The translations under genes were made by a program, and so were the position numbers. Below the pieces are notes generated by a model that ran no database searches, was not told the origin of the DNA, and worked only from the letters and a program-made list of their open reading frames with translations. This document shows positions 33,842-43,119 of a stretch of 62,220 nucleotides of DNA, piece by piece (the first letter of the stretch is position 1; the number at the start of each line of letters is the position of its first letter). The DNA is taken from NCBI RefSeq assembly GCF_900129055.1, contig NZ_FQUZ01000020.1, positions 1 through 62,220 on the forward strand, in the 5' to 3' direction. The DNA comes from Lampropedia hyalina DSM 16112 (lineage in GTDB: Bacteria; Pseudomonadota; Gammaproteobacteria; Burkholderiales; Burkholderiaceae_C).

Positions 33842-36727
33842 TCAAGCATCCTCATTCACAACGCCCACCCCGTCATCTGGCTCATGCAAGCCCAGCAGGC
33901 GGCGATAGGAAAAACCCGCCTGTCCCCAGACCGTACCGTTGCCGCGTTCGATCTGCGCCAGGTTCAGCACCTGGTAAATGGGTTGCCATTGCGGCTCGCC
34001 ATCCGGCCCGGCCACGCGCAGTTGCAGGGCCGGATTGGGCAGGTAATGACCACTGCGCATGCGTTGCCAGAGTTTGCGGGCCGGCTGGTAGCTGCTGTCG
34101 ATTTCGGCACGCGCCAGCACGGCATTCAAATAACTGCGCTTGCGCCGCGCATCCGGCCAGAGGGAATGCGGCATGTGCTCCAGATTGCGCATCAGGTAGG
34201 CGGCATCGAACCCGGCCAGGCGGCGCACGTCGCGCTGTTCCGGCTGGTGGTAGCGCAGCGACGCGAGGGTTTTCAGGCCACACAGCATCAAGTGCAGCAG
34301 CAGGTATTCGCCCTGATCTTCGTGCAGGCGCAGCAGACGGCCATCCACCTGCACGTCCAGCACCGGCTCCTTGACCCGCTCCCAGATGGCGGCAAAGGCA
34401 TCTGCGGCATAAGAAGCATCGCGGCAGGCCCGCGCCAGTGCGAAGGACTGCGCGGTGTGGCCAAACAGGTCACGCATCTGCCCGTCGGCCCCTCGCTCCA
34501 GCAACTCATCGACCAGCGGCAGGTTGCCTGCCACCGCTGCCAGCATCAGCGGCGTGGCATCGGTGACGGTGCGGTGATCCACACCGTACTGGTCGCACTG
34601 TTGCAGCACCTCGCGCACATTTCTTCGGGTATAGGCCGCTGTGTGGCGGCTGGCCAGTGCCTGCCGTGTCTTGTCGAGGGCACGCTGATTCTTGCCCTGC
34701 ATGGCGAAAATCTGCATGCCCTCCTGGGGGTTCAGCAGCAACAAATGGTCGTCCAGATAATGCCAGGCGGCCAGTTCCAGCAGTTGCTGGCGTGCCTTGC
34801 TGGATGTGCTCTTGGGGCTGCCAACCCGTGCCAGCGTCTCCCGCAAGAAGGCATTGTTCCAGACCGGCCAGGGCACGGGCTTGATGCCCAGCACGTTTTC
34901 ACGAATCGCATCGGCCTGCTCCTGCTTGCCCTGCAACTCCAGCCGGTGCGCCTCGCGCTCCCACTCCGCACGACTGGACTCGGCCGCCTCGATGGCCAGT
35001 TGCCCCTGGTTCTCGTGGACATCCAGCAGTTGCAGCAGCGGATGCCCCATATCCTTCTCCACCAGGTACAGCCCTTCCACCGCGCGGGTGATGGCCACAT
35101 ACAGGGCATTGACGTAGAACTTCCACAGCTCCAGCGAACGGTCGTGCTTGTCCTTGGCACGGCGGTAATCCAGCGTGTCATGCTGCAAATCGGCAGGCTC
35201 CACGCCGTCGCAGATTTCCGCATAGGCCTTGCGCTGACTGCTGATGAAGCGGTACAGGATGATGTGCGGATACTCCAGCCCCTTGGCCTCGTGGACGGAA
35301 AACACCAGCGGCGTGCGAAAGACCAGCCGCGCCTCGGACTTGTCCTCGTCGCGCAGCACCAGTACGGCAAAGCGGGTGGACGCGCGGGTGCGGGCATCCA
35401 GATCGCGCTTGACGGCATCCTTGTCGGGCAGCAGCCGCACCTCGCCCTCGATCTGGCTGGCCGCCGTCACCAGATGGTTGCTCTCGCGGTCGATGGAGCC
35501 AAAGCGCGCATGCTTGATCTTCAGCAGCGTGTTGGCCAGCCGCGTGACCTGCCGCGTGTTGCGGTAATTCACGCCCAGCACGGAAATCTGCTGGCGTTCG
35601 GCCAGTGCCGGGTCGCGCCAGAACAGGCTCTTGACGGCACTCCACGAAAAGAAATTCGGATGCACGATCTGGTTGGAATCGCCGCACAGCAGAAACTGCC
35701 CGGCATTCTTCAGGGTGCGCAACACCAGGGCCAGTTGCGCATTCGTCAAATCCTGCACCTCGTCGATGACGATGAAATCGTACTGCGGCTGCGCCAGCGA
35801 CTGCCACTCGTGCGCCAGCAGGTTGCTGTCGAACAGATGGAAGTCCGTCAGCCACTGGCGGTATTTGCCGAACAGCTCGTACATCGCCGCGCGCTGTTCC
35901 CGCTCGTAGATGGACTGGCGCGTGCCCAATGCGAGGTACTGCTCCAGCGACAACACCCCTTCGGGCTGGCTGCCGATCACGCCCCGGAACTCCTCGAAGC
36001 ACGGATGCGCATCGGTGAAGCGGTACTGCTGGCGGTGCCGCTCGAACCAGCCCCGGAAATCCGCAAAACGCACCTCGCGCCCCGGTGGCACGCGCAAAGT
36101 CTCCAGAAACTCGCGGTACGACAGGAACTGTGCCTCCTGCTCCGGCTGGCTGTAGCCGTGCGCGTAATACAGGCTGCGGGCATGCTGTGCCAGCCACGGC
36201 GACTGCGTCACATACAGCACCGTGCCGGTGGCATGGCGCAGTTTCTCCAGCGTCAGGGCCGTCTTGCCCGAACCCGCCGACCCCACCAGCACCAGCGGCG
36301 GCGGCAGGCGATAGACGGCCTCCTGCACATCGTCGAAGGAAATCGGGCTGTCGAGCAGATGAAAATCCCCGCGCCCCGGATGCAGGTAACGCACCGGCAC
36401 AGCCTCCTCCTGCACCTGCTCCAGCGTACTGTCAGGGGCCGCCTCGATCTGCTCCTCGCGCACCACCGCGCCACGCAGAAAACGCGACTTCGCATAGGCA
36501 TGGTGCGCAATCACCTCCAGCACCAGACACACCGTCTGCCCGCCGTGGCGCACAAACTGCACCAGCACGCGGCTGGCCTCGTCCAGCTTGGCACGGTGAT
36601 AAGGCGTGGAAGCAAGCTTCTTCATATCGACACTGCGGAAGTCGTCGCGCTCGATGGCCGCCCTCACCTTCTCCCACTTGCTGCGAAACCTGCCCACATC
36701 AAACTCGCTGTACACCAGTACCTGCAT
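33842..36727 (-). CDS. SF1 (UvrD-like) helicase with RelE-like N-terminus and ankyrin repeats
   Basis: A 961 aa protein. Residues 1-90 resemble a RelE/ParE fold (YHRAKLDEASRVLVQFVRHG, then SRFLRGA). The UvrD-like SF1A helicase core follows: Walker A GSAGSGKT (149-156), DEVQD (322-326), LLCGDSNQI, VNYRNTRQVTRLAN, SVHEAKGLEYPHIILY and ALYVAITRAVEGLYLVE. After about residue 690 comes at least one ankyrin repeat (TPLMLAAVAGNLPLVDELLERGAD) and a 200-residue C-terminus of unknown fold. The start at MQVLVYSEFD replaces a 70-codon extension without family character. The gene stands alone. A role in phage defence or RNA/DNA surveillance is possible but not shown. Confidence 0.85.
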   Translation of the reverse strand: MQVLVYSEFDVGRFRSKWEKVRAAIERDDFRSVDMKKLASTPYHRAKLDEASRVLVQFVRHGGQTVCLVLEVIAHHAYAKSRFLRGAVVREEQIEAAPDSTLEQVQEEAVPVRYLHPGRGDFHLLDSPISFDDVQEAVYRLPPPLVLVGSAGSGKTALTLEKLRHATGTVLYVTQSPWLAQHARSLYYAHGYSQPEQEAQFLSYREFLETLRVPPGREVRFADFRGWFERHRQQYRFTDAHPCFEEFRGVIGSQPEGVLSLEQYLALGTRQSIYEREQRAAMYELFGKYRQWLTDFHLFDSNLLAHEWQSLAQPQYDFIVIDEVQDLTNAQLALVLRTLKNAGQFLLCGDSNQIVHPNFFSWSAVKSLFWRDPALAERQQISVLGVNYRNTRQVTRLANTLLKIKHARFGSIDRESNHLVTAASQIEGEVRLLPDKDAVKRDLDARTRASTRFAVLVLRDEDKSEARLVFRTPLVFSVHEAKGLEYPHIILYRFISSQRKAYAEICDGVEPADLQHDTLDYRRAKDKHDRSLELWKFYVNALYVAITRAVEGLYLVEKDMGHPLLQLLDVHENQGQLAIEAAESSRAEWEREAHRLELQGKQEQADAIRENVLGIKPVPWPVWNNAFLRETLARVGSPKSTSSKARQQLLELAAWHYLDDHLLLLNPQEGMQIFAMQGKNQRALDKTRQALASRHTAAYTRRNVREVLQQCDQYGVDHRTVTDATPLMLAAVAGNLPLVDELLERGADGQMRDLFGHTAQSFALARACRDASYAADAFAAIWERVKEPVLDVQVDGRLLRLHEDQGEYLLLHLMLCGLKTLASLRYHQPEQRDVRRLAGFDAAYLMRNLEHMPHSLWPDARRKRSYLNAVLARAEIDSSYQPARKLWQRMRSGHYLPNPALQLRVAGPDGEPQWQPIYQVLNLAQIERGNGTVWGQAGFSYRRLLGLHEPDDGVGVVNEDA

Positions 36728-36943
36728 GGCGATGAAAACCCCTTTCTGCGGCGACTGCCCTGACAGTCCCGTCTGACTGTATTGTTGTGTTGAATTGGCT
36801 GCGCCACAGTTTAACGGCAGCGGCACAGGCCCACTTGGGCACACTTTGAAACTGCGGCCTACCGTTGCAATGCAGGGCGAACGCGCTATGGTGAGATAGT
36901 GTTTCTCCTGCGCAATTTGCGTGATGGTGAAATTCACTCACGG

Positions 36944-37050
36944 CGTCATGCCGGGCCTGACCCGGCATCCAGAAGCATTGCACGCTCCAGGCTATTGGAG
37001 TTTTCAAGGCAGACGTTGCCACTGGATGCCGGGTCAAGCCCGGCATGACG
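36944..37050. repeat. REP pair in inverted orientation (REPIN-like), type A
   Basis: The left unit at 36944-36972 contains TGCCGGGCCTGACCCGGCA. The right unit at 37022-37050 contains TGCCGGGTCAAGCCCGGCA. The two units are reverse complements of each other apart from loop bases and are 49 bp apart. Each is itself a hairpin. It sits between the helicase and the Phd-VapC pair; the rest of 36728-37202 shows no gene. Confidence 0.85.
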
Positions 37051-37202
37051 GGGTAGGTGGGGTTTGTGTTTGGCAAAAATGGGTGCGTATCGGATGCTTT
37101 TGACATAGCGCGATTGCCCTGCGTTGCAATGTCTGCAACATTGACACCGCATGACACATCCACCATACTGACCAGTCATCAAACCAGTCTGAAGGGGTAG
37201 TC

Positions 37203-37460
37203 ATGCACACATGGCCCGTACAAGATGCCAAGGCACGGTTCAGTGAGTTTCTGGATGCCTGCCTGACCGAAGGCCCGCAAATGGTGACCCGGCGCGGCAC
37301 GGAAGCTGCCGTACTCATACCGGTACAGGAGTGGAAGCGTCTGCAAGCCGCAGCGCGCCCTTCACTCAAACAACTGCTGCTGTCCGATCAGGCGCGGCAT
37401 GAACTGCCCATACCACCGCGCGGGCAAGCCAGACGCCGTCAGATCGAAACACTGGCATGA
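37203..37460 (+). CDS. Phd/YefM-family antitoxin
   Basis: An 85 aa antitoxin. The N-terminal DNA-binding Phd fold reads WPVQDAKARFSEFLDACLTEGPQMVTRRGTEAAVLIPVQEW. The C-terminal tail is basic and presumably neutralises the toxin. Its stop overlaps the start of the PIN-domain toxin by 4 bp (ATGA), the usual toxin-antitoxin arrangement. As in the family, it should repress its own promoter in the 150 bp after the REP pair. Confidence 0.92.
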   Translation: MHTWPVQDAKARFSEFLDACLTEGPQMVTRRGTEAAVLIPVQEWKRLQAAARPSLKQLLLSDQARHELPIPPRGQARRRQIETLA

Positions 37461-37888
37461 CTGGCATGTACCTGCTGGATACCAACATAGTCTCCGAACT
37501 GCGCCGACCCAGACCACACGGTGGCGTGGTGGCATGGCTGGAATCGGTGGACGATGCACACCTGTTTCTTTCCGCCGTGACGATTGGCGAAATCCAGGCG
37601 GGTATCGAACTGACACGCCAGCAGGACGCTGCCAAGGCCACAGAACTCGAATCCTGGCTGGACATGCTGGCGACCGCCTACAACGTATTGCCGATGGATG
37701 CCGTGACCTTTCGCCGCTGGGCCAGGCTGATGCACCGGCAGTCCGACACGCTGTATGAAGATGCCATGATCGCTGCCACTGCGCAGGTGCATGGCCTGAT
37801 CGTGGCAACGCGCAATGTGGCGGACTTTCAGGCACTGGGAATGGAAGTGCTGAATCCATTTGCCCCCGACGCATCACACCGCCCATAG
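37457..37888 (+). CDS. vapC: VapC-like PIN-domain toxin ribonuclease
   Basis: A 143 aa PIN nuclease of the VapC/FitB type. The acidic residues are visible: Asp in YLLDTNIVSELRRP, Glu in TIGEIQAGIEL, Asp in YEDAMIAATA and Asp in ATRNVADFQALGMEVLNPF. VapC toxins cleave tRNA or rRNA in the cytoplasm. The last 10 residues run past the PIN domain. All catalytic residues are in place, so it should be active when free of antitoxin. Confidence 0.92.
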   Translation: MTGMYLLDTNIVSELRRPRPHGGVVAWLESVDDAHLFLSAVTIGEIQAGIELTRQQDAAKATELESWLDMLATAYNVLPMDAVTFRRWARLMHRQSDTLYEDAMIAATAQVHGLIVATRNVADFQALGMEVLNPFAPDASHRP

Positions 37889-37984
37889 CGCGACAACACC
37901 CTGCGCCATGCAGGCACAAAGGCTAGAATCTCCACCCTGAGCCTTCCCCACCACCACGGCAGCGATTGCCGTTCGACTTCCACT

Positions 37985-40078
37985 ATGACCCAGCCACGCA
38001 AATTCTTTGTCACCACCGCCCTGCCCTATGCCAACGGCAAGTTCCACATCGGCCACATCATGGAATACATCCTGGCCGACACTTGGGTGCGCGCACAACG
38101 AATGCTGGGCCACAGCGTGCAGTTTGTCAGCGCGGACGATGTGCACGGCGCACCCATCATGATCGCTGCTGAAAAGGCAGGCAAAACCCCGCAGCAGTTC
38201 GTGACTGAAATCGCGGCGGGCCGCCAGGAATATCTGGATGGTTTCCACATTCGTTTCGATAACTGGCACAGCACGGACAGCCCAGAAAACGTCGCACTGG
38301 CGCACCAGATCTACTACGACCTAAAGGCCAGCGGTCTGATCGCCACGCGCACCATCGAGCAGTTCTACGATCCGGTCAAGGGCATGTTCCTGCCCGACCG
38401 CTACATCAAGGGCGAATGCCCCACCTGCCACGCCAAGGACCAGTACGGCGACTCCTGCGAAGTCTGCTCCAGCGTGTACAGCCCCACCGAACTCATCAAG
38501 CCCTACTCCACGCTGACCGGCGCAACCCCGGAACTGCGCAGCAGCGAGCACTTATTCTTCCAGCTTTCCGATGAAAAAGTCGTGGACTTCCTCAAGGACT
38601 GGACGCAAGGGGGCAACCCACGCTCCGGCCAGCCGCACCTGCAAGCCGAGATGGCCAAAAAGGCCAGCGAATGGTTTGAGGCAGGCATGAACGACTGGGA
38701 CATCAGCCGCGAAGCCCCTTACTTCGGCATTGAAATTCCCGACGCACCCGGCAAATACTTCTACGTCTGGCTGGATGCCCCCGTCGGCTACCTCGCCAGC
38801 CTGAAAAACCACTTCGACAAAGGCCAGGCCGCCCAGCACTGGCATGCCGCATCACGCACGACACAAACTTTCGAGGAATTCATTGCCGACCCGCAGGTGG
38901 AGCAAGTGCATTTCATCGGCAAGGACATCGTGTACTTCCACAGCCTGTTCTGGCCCGCCATGCTGCACTTCTCCGGCCGCAAGGTTCCCAGCCAGGTGAA
39001 CGTACACGGCTTCATCACCGTCAGCGGCGAAAAGATGAGCAAGAGCCGGGGCACAGGCATCGACCCGCTGAAATACCTCAGCATCGGCATGAACCCCGAA
39101 TGGCTGCGCTACTACATTGCCGCCAAGCTCAACCCCAAGGTGGAAGACGTGGACTTCACCGCCGAAGACTTCATGGCGCGCGTCAATGCCGATCTGGTGG
39201 GCAAATACGTCAATATCGCCAGCCGTGCCGCAGGCTTTCTGGCCAAGCGTTTTGCCGGTGTACTGGGCACGCCCTCCGGTGACGGTCAGGAATTGCTGGC
39301 AACCATTGCCGCACAAAAGGCCAGCATTGCCAGCCTGTACGACAGCCGCGACTACGCCCGCGCCATCCGCGACATCATGCAACTGGCCGACCGCGTGAAC
39401 GCCTACGTCGATGCCAACAAACCCTGGGAACTGGCGCGCCAGGAAGGGCAGGAAACCCGCCTGCAAGACGTATGCACCACCTGCATCGAAGCCTTCCGCC
39501 TGCTCACCATCTACCTCAAGCCGGTGCTGCCGCAACTGGCCACGCAGGTCGAGGCCTTCCTGCAAGTGCCCGCCTTCGAGTTTGCCAGTGCCGATGCCCT
39601 GCTGGGTGCGGGCCACACCATCGGTGCGTACCAGCACCTGATCCAGCGCGTGGACGAAAAACAACTCGATGCGCTGTTCGAGCCACCTGCTGCCCCAGCC
39701 GAAGAAAAACCCCTGCCCGGCGGCGAAGCCGTGGCCGACACGATTGGCATTGATGACTTCGCCAAGGTCGATCTGCGCATTGCCCAAATCATCGCCTGCG
39801 AAGCCGTGGAAGGCTCCACCAAGCTGCTGCGCCTGACGCTGGACGTGGGCGAAGGCCGCACGCGCAACGTCTTCAGCGGCATCGCCAGTGCCTACCAGCC
39901 GGAGCAACTGGTGGGCAAGTTCACCGTCATGGTGGCCAACCTCGCCCCACGCAAAATGAAGTTCGGCCTCTCGGAAGGCATGGTGCTGGCCGCCGGCCAC
40001 GCCGACGAAAAAGCGCACCCCGGCATCTTCATCCTGGAGCCCTGGGAAGGTGCGCAGGCCGGAATGCGGGTGCGCTGA
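37985..40078 (+). CDS. metG: Methionine-tRNA ligase
   Basis: A 697 aa class I synthetase of the MetG1 type. The HIGH motif is in [11 protein letters not shown], and the zinc knuckle is [22 protein letters not shown] is present in [12 protein letters not shown]. After the anticodon-binding helices, an OB-fold tRNA-binding domain (from about residue 590: [18 protein letters not shown]) completes it. The length matches proteobacterial homodimeric MetRS. It follows vapC by 96 bp with TAGAAT at 37922-37927 as possible -10. Confidence 0.97.
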   Translation: MTQPRKFFVTTALPYANGKFHIGHIMEYILADTWVRAQRMLGHSVQFVSADDVHGAPIMIAAEKAGKTPQQFVTEIAAGRQEYLDGFHIRFDNWHSTDSPENVALAHQIYYDLKASGLIATRTIEQFYDPVKGMFLPDRYIKGECPTCHAKDQYGDSCEVCSSVYSPTELIKPYSTLTGATPELRSSEHLFFQLSDEKVVDFLKDWTQGGNPRSGQPHLQAEMAKKASEWFEAGMNDWDISREAPYFGIEIPDAPGKYFYVWLDAPVGYLASLKNHFDKGQAAQHWHAASRTTQTFEEFIADPQVEQVHFIGKDIVYFHSLFWPAMLHFSGRKVPSQVNVHGFITVSGEKMSKSRGTGIDPLKYLSIGMNPEWLRYYIAAKLNPKVEDVDFTAEDFMARVNADLVGKYVNIASRAAGFLAKRFAGVLGTPSGDGQELLATIAAQKASIASLYDSRDYARAIRDIMQLADRVNAYVDANKPWELARQEGQETRLQDVCTTCIEAFRLLTIYLKPVLPQLATQVEAFLQVPAFEFASADALLGAGHTIGAYQHLIQRVDEKQLDALFEPPAAPAEEKPLPGGEAVADTIGIDDFAKVDLRIAQIIACEAVEGSTKLLRLTLDVGEGRTRNVFSGIASAYQPEQLVGKFTVMVANLAPRKMKFGLSEGMVLAAGHADEKAHPGIFILEPWEGAQAGMRVR

Positions 40079-40096
40079 GGCGCATGGATGTTTCTG

Positions 40097-40128
40097 GATC
40101 GTTCCCGCGCAAGAGCGCGGGAACGATC
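40097..40128. repeat. Perfect 14-bp palindrome after metG
   Basis: GATCGTTCCCGCGC and GCGCGGGAACGATC flank AAGA. No T run follows on either side. A related imperfect palindrome lies at 48593-48618, so it may be a dispersed intergenic element that also ends metG transcripts. Confidence 0.7.
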
Positions 40129-40136
40129 TAAACTGT

Positions 40137-40240
40137 CGTCATTCCGGCAAAGGCCGGAATCCAGTAACCCCATGTGCCATTTAGAAATATTGGCATTTTC
40201 TCAACGTCGTCACTGGATTCCGGCCTCCGCCGGAATGACG
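40137..40240. repeat. REP pair in inverted orientation (REPIN-like), type B
   Basis: The left unit at 40137-40164 has ATTCCGGCAAAGGCCGGAAT. The right unit at 40213-40240 has ATTCCGGCCTCCGCCGGAAT. They are arranged head to head, 48 bp apart. The shared outer bases CGTCA and CCAG match type A (36944-37050), while the stem differs. The whole gap between metG and grxD is filled by this and the palindrome at 40097. Confidence 0.82.
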
Positions 40241-40287
40241 GAATTTCGAGGGGCAAGCACAGTTGGAATGACCCCATGGACAGCCCG

Positions 40288-40605
40288 TCAGGCTTGCAGC
40301 AGCTTCTGCAATTCACCGCTTTCGTACATCTCCATCATGATGTCGGAACCGCCGATGAACTCACCCCGGATGTAGAGCTGGGGAATGGTGGGCCACTGGC
40401 TGTATTCCTTGATGCCCTGGCGGATGGCATCGTTCTCCAGCACATTCACCGTAGTGAGGGTTTTCAGGTCCACACCGCTGGCCTTGAGAATTTGTGTGGC
40501 GCGCCCCGAAAAGCCACACAGCGGGAAGCTGGCCGTGCCCTTCATGAAAAGCACCACAGGGTTGTTTTTGACGAGTTCATCGATTTGGGCTTGTACGTCG
40601 CTCAT
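40288..40605 (-). CDS. grxD: Monothiol glutaredoxin GrxD
   Basis: A 105 aa Grx4-type glutaredoxin. The active site is FPLCGFSGRATQIL (CGFS), with WPTIPQLYIRGEFIGGSDIMMEMYESGEL as the glutathione-binding C-terminal part. CGFS glutaredoxins carry 2Fe-2S clusters and pair with BolA proteins such as the one at 7184-7435. It lies between the metG repeats and the divergent pilin operon, without partners. Confidence 0.96.
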   Translation of the reverse strand: MSDVQAQIDELVKNNPVVLFMKGTASFPLCGFSGRATQILKASGVDLKTLTTVNVLENDAIRQGIKEYSQWPTIPQLYIRGEFIGGSDIMMEMYESGELQKLLQA

Positions 40606-40839
40606 GGCAGGATTCCTTGGTCTATGTCACGGAGTTTGAACAGGCCGATATTGTGACAAGTTTCGGCCACGGCATAGCACTGCCCCCTTATTCCCGACGG
40701 ATTGCCCACAGATCGTCAGCCCGCCCCATCGGCTGATCTGCCGCTGGTCGGCCACAGCACACCGCTTGTCGGCTGCCACTACAGGCATTGGTAAATAAAC
40801 GATACGGTCGAAACCTGTTTTCACCGCAATCGTTCTGCC

Positions 40840-41502
40840 ATGCCTGCCTCTCCACCCCGCCACTACGCTTTACAGACCGGCTTCACGCTGATTGAAGTGC
40901 TGGTATCCATCGTCATTCTGTCGTTTGGCTTGCTGGGCATTGCCGGAATGCAGGCGGCCTCGCTGAAGATCAGCCGGGACTCCCAGCACCAGGCCACGGG
41001 GGTGCTGCTGGCGCGTGAATACGCCGAGCTGATGCGCAACAACATCCGCATCGCAGAACTAACCACGGGCACGGCCACCAGTGGCAACCGATATCTGATT
41101 GCCCACAACGCCACCAAACCCACCGCCACCAGCAAGGATTGCCGTACCAAAACATGCAAGAGCAGCGATATTGCCCAATGGGACAGGGACGACTGGTTGA
41201 TGCGCGTACACGAGGCCCTGCCTGATGCCAAGGTGGAAGTCTGTTTCGACAACAGCCCGTTCCAGACATCAAGCAACGATGCCGGATTGCCCAAGGGCTG
41301 GGGCAACTGCGACAACACCGGCAACACCGTCATGATCAAGATCGGCTGGCTGCAAACCGCCGGAAAAACCGAAACCAAGGATGGCAAGACCGTATTCACC
41401 AGCAGCCTGAAAACCAGCGCGAATGCCCTCCCCTCCATCGTGCTGCCTGTGGTTCCCGGTGGCGCATTCGGTGCCGAGGCCACCCCGCCTGTCACACCAT
41501 AA
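40840..41502 (+). CDS. pilV: Type IV pilus minor pilin PilV
   Basis: A 220 aa prepilin-like protein. The class III cleavage motif TGFTLIEVLVSIVILSFGLLG sits at residue 13, with Glu at mature position 5. The following GMQAASLKISRDSQHQATG is typical of PilV. It is the first gene of a pilV-W-X-Y1-E-fimT operon. PilV helps prime assembly of the pilus tip. The start at MPASPPRHY gives the normal short leader. Confidence 0.92.
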   Translation: MPASPPRHYALQTGFTLIEVLVSIVILSFGLLGIAGMQAASLKISRDSQHQATGVLLAREYAELMRNNIRIAELTTGTATSGNRYLIAHNATKPTATSKDCRTKTCKSSDIAQWDRDDWLMRVHEALPDAKVEVCFDNSPFQTSSNDAGLPKGWGNCDNTGNTVMIKIGWLQTAGKTETKDGKTVFTSSLKTSANALPSIVLPVVPGGAFGAEATPPVTP

Positions 41503-41509
41503 GCACGCA

Positions 41510-42439
41510 ATGCACACCATGAAACACACACCCAATCTTCACCGGCAGCAGGGCCTGACGCTGGCCGAACTCATGGTAGCCATGGTCATTGGCATGATGA
41601 TCGTCATGGCCACCTACGCTTCCCTGACCGTGGCACGGCAGGGATTCGGCACCGTAAACGCCACCTCGGAACTGCGTGACAACGCCCGTTTTGCCATTGC
41701 CATCATCCAGCAGATGGCCACGCAGGCAGGCTACAAGAACGACTACAACGCCACCTACATGCAGTCCAGCAGCGATGCCACCGGCTTCAATCTGGGCGGA
41801 GCAAGCGAAACCGTGCAGTTCGTGCACGGGCACAACAGCGCAATCATCACTGGCAAGAACATCGTGACCACTGGCAACACCATTGTGAACAGCAGTGACA
41901 TCCTGACCCTGCGCAATATGACCGGCCAACTGACAGAGGCCAACAACTGGACAGACCGCACGATGGTGGATTGCACCGGCACACGGCGCGATGCCAGCAG
42001 CATGATCGAAAGCCACTTCTATGTAGCCATCAGCAACGGCGAACCCACCCTGATGTGCAAGTTCAATATGGATGCCAATGCCGAACCCCTGCTCTCTGGT
42101 GTGGAAACCTTCCAGGTGCTCTATGGCGTAAACACCGCCGCCGATACCAACACATTCAACGACACCGTGGCTAGCTTCCAGTTCCTGCGCGCCGACGAGA
42201 TCACCAACAACGCCATGTGGCGACAGGTGCGCAGCCTGCGCATCGGCATGGTGTTGCGCTCTGCCCCCGGCTCTGGCGGCGAGAAAACAGCCCAGGACTA
42301 CTGGCCACTGGGCAAGGCCATCGGTGATGACAACAATAAATTCACCAGCGAAGCCGATGACCGGATGCGTCAGGTCGTCACATTCACCGTGCAATTGCGC
42401 AACAACCTCAATCCACCCAATCTGAACGCCTCGCTGTGA
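41510..42439 (+). CDS. pilW: Type IV pilus minor pilin PilW
   Basis: A 309 aa prepilin-like protein. The cleavage motif is QGLTLAELMVAMVIGMMIVM, with the mature Glu5 kept. The C-terminal part has LSGVETFQVLYGVN and RQVRSLRIGMVLRSAP, as in PilW. It starts 7 bp after pilV; an in-frame ATG three codons later (41519) is an alternative. With PilV, PilX and PilE it forms the tip complex that carries PilY1. Confidence 0.9.
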   Translation: MHTMKHTPNLHRQQGLTLAELMVAMVIGMMIVMATYASLTVARQGFGTVNATSELRDNARFAIAIIQQMATQAGYKNDYNATYMQSSSDATGFNLGGASETVQFVHGHNSAIITGKNIVTTGNTIVNSSDILTLRNMTGQLTEANNWTDRTMVDCTGTRRDASSMIESHFYVAISNGEPTLMCKFNMDANAEPLLSGVETFQVLYGVNTAADTNTFNDTVASFQFLRADEITNNAMWRQVRSLRIGMVLRSAPGSGGEKTAQDYWPLGKAIGDDNNKFTSEADDRMRQVVTFTVQLRNNLNPPNLNASL

Positions 42440-42450
42440 AGGTGCCCTGC

Positions 42451-43086
42451 ATGATGCCCGTATCTCCTCGTTCTTCACCCAGACTGCCCCGCCACAGCCA
42501 GCACGGTGCGTCGCTGATCGTCGTGCTGATGGTACTCGTCATCGTCAGCCTGCTGGGACTGGCAGCCGCCCAATTGGGCATTCAGGGCGAACGCGCTGCC
42601 CGCAACGACCGGGATCGCCAGATTGCCATGCAGGCCGCCGAAGCCGCCCTGACCGATGCCGAATTCGACATCGAAGGCACGGCACCCACGTCCAGCGGCA
42701 AGAAAAACCGCACGGCACTGTTCCAACGCCAATTCCACGCTGCATTCGAGGCTGGTTGCGGCACTTCCACCGCCGATGCGAACGGAACCCAAGGACTGTG
42801 TGCACAGCCTGCCACAGACAGCAAGCCTGCATGGCTGACCATCGATCTGGCCCAGGACACGACCCGCAGCGTTGCCTTTGGCGAATTCACCGGGCGCAGC
42901 TTCCCTGCCAACGAAATCGGCATTCAGCCTGCCCGGGCACCGCGCTACATCATCGAAAACATCCGCGATTACGGAGCCAGTGCCGATGGCGCGCGCGGCA
43001 ATGATCGGGCCTACCGCATCACCGCCGTGGGCTTTGGCCCACGCGACAACACCTATGTGGTGCTGCAAACCATTTACCGCAAATAA
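42451..43086 (+). CDS. pilX: Type IV pilus assembly protein PilX
   Basis: A 211 aa membrane-anchored minor pilin. The hydrophobic segment HGASLIVVLMVLVIVSLLGL replaces the strict prepilin motif, as in PilX. The segment RDRQIAMQAAEAALTDAE follows. A GTG at 42436 overlapping the pilW stop is an alternative start and would imply coupling; the double ATG at 42451 was preferred for family length. It precedes pilY1 in the minor pilin operon. Confidence 0.88.
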   Translation: MMPVSPRSSPRLPRHSQHGASLIVVLMVLVIVSLLGLAAAQLGIQGERAARNDRDRQIAMQAAEAALTDAEFDIEGTAPTSSGKKNRTALFQRQFHAAFEAGCGTSTADANGTQGLCAQPATDSKPAWLTIDLAQDTTRSVAFGEFTGRSFPANEIGIQPARAPRYIIENIRDYGASADGARGNDRAYRITAVGFGPRDNTYVVLQTIYRK

Positions 43087-43119
43087 CCGACGCATGACAA
43101 CCACCCGGAACACCCAGCC

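Noticed and set aside
33542-36763. A 1073-codon plus-strand open frame opposite the helicase gene
   Set aside because: Low-complexity His/Gln/Arg composition and complete overlap with a helicase that has all SF1 motifs.
36944-37050. Repeat pair considered as a CRISPR array
   Set aside because: The units are inverted, only two, and each is palindromic without regular spacers. No cas genes are present in the window.
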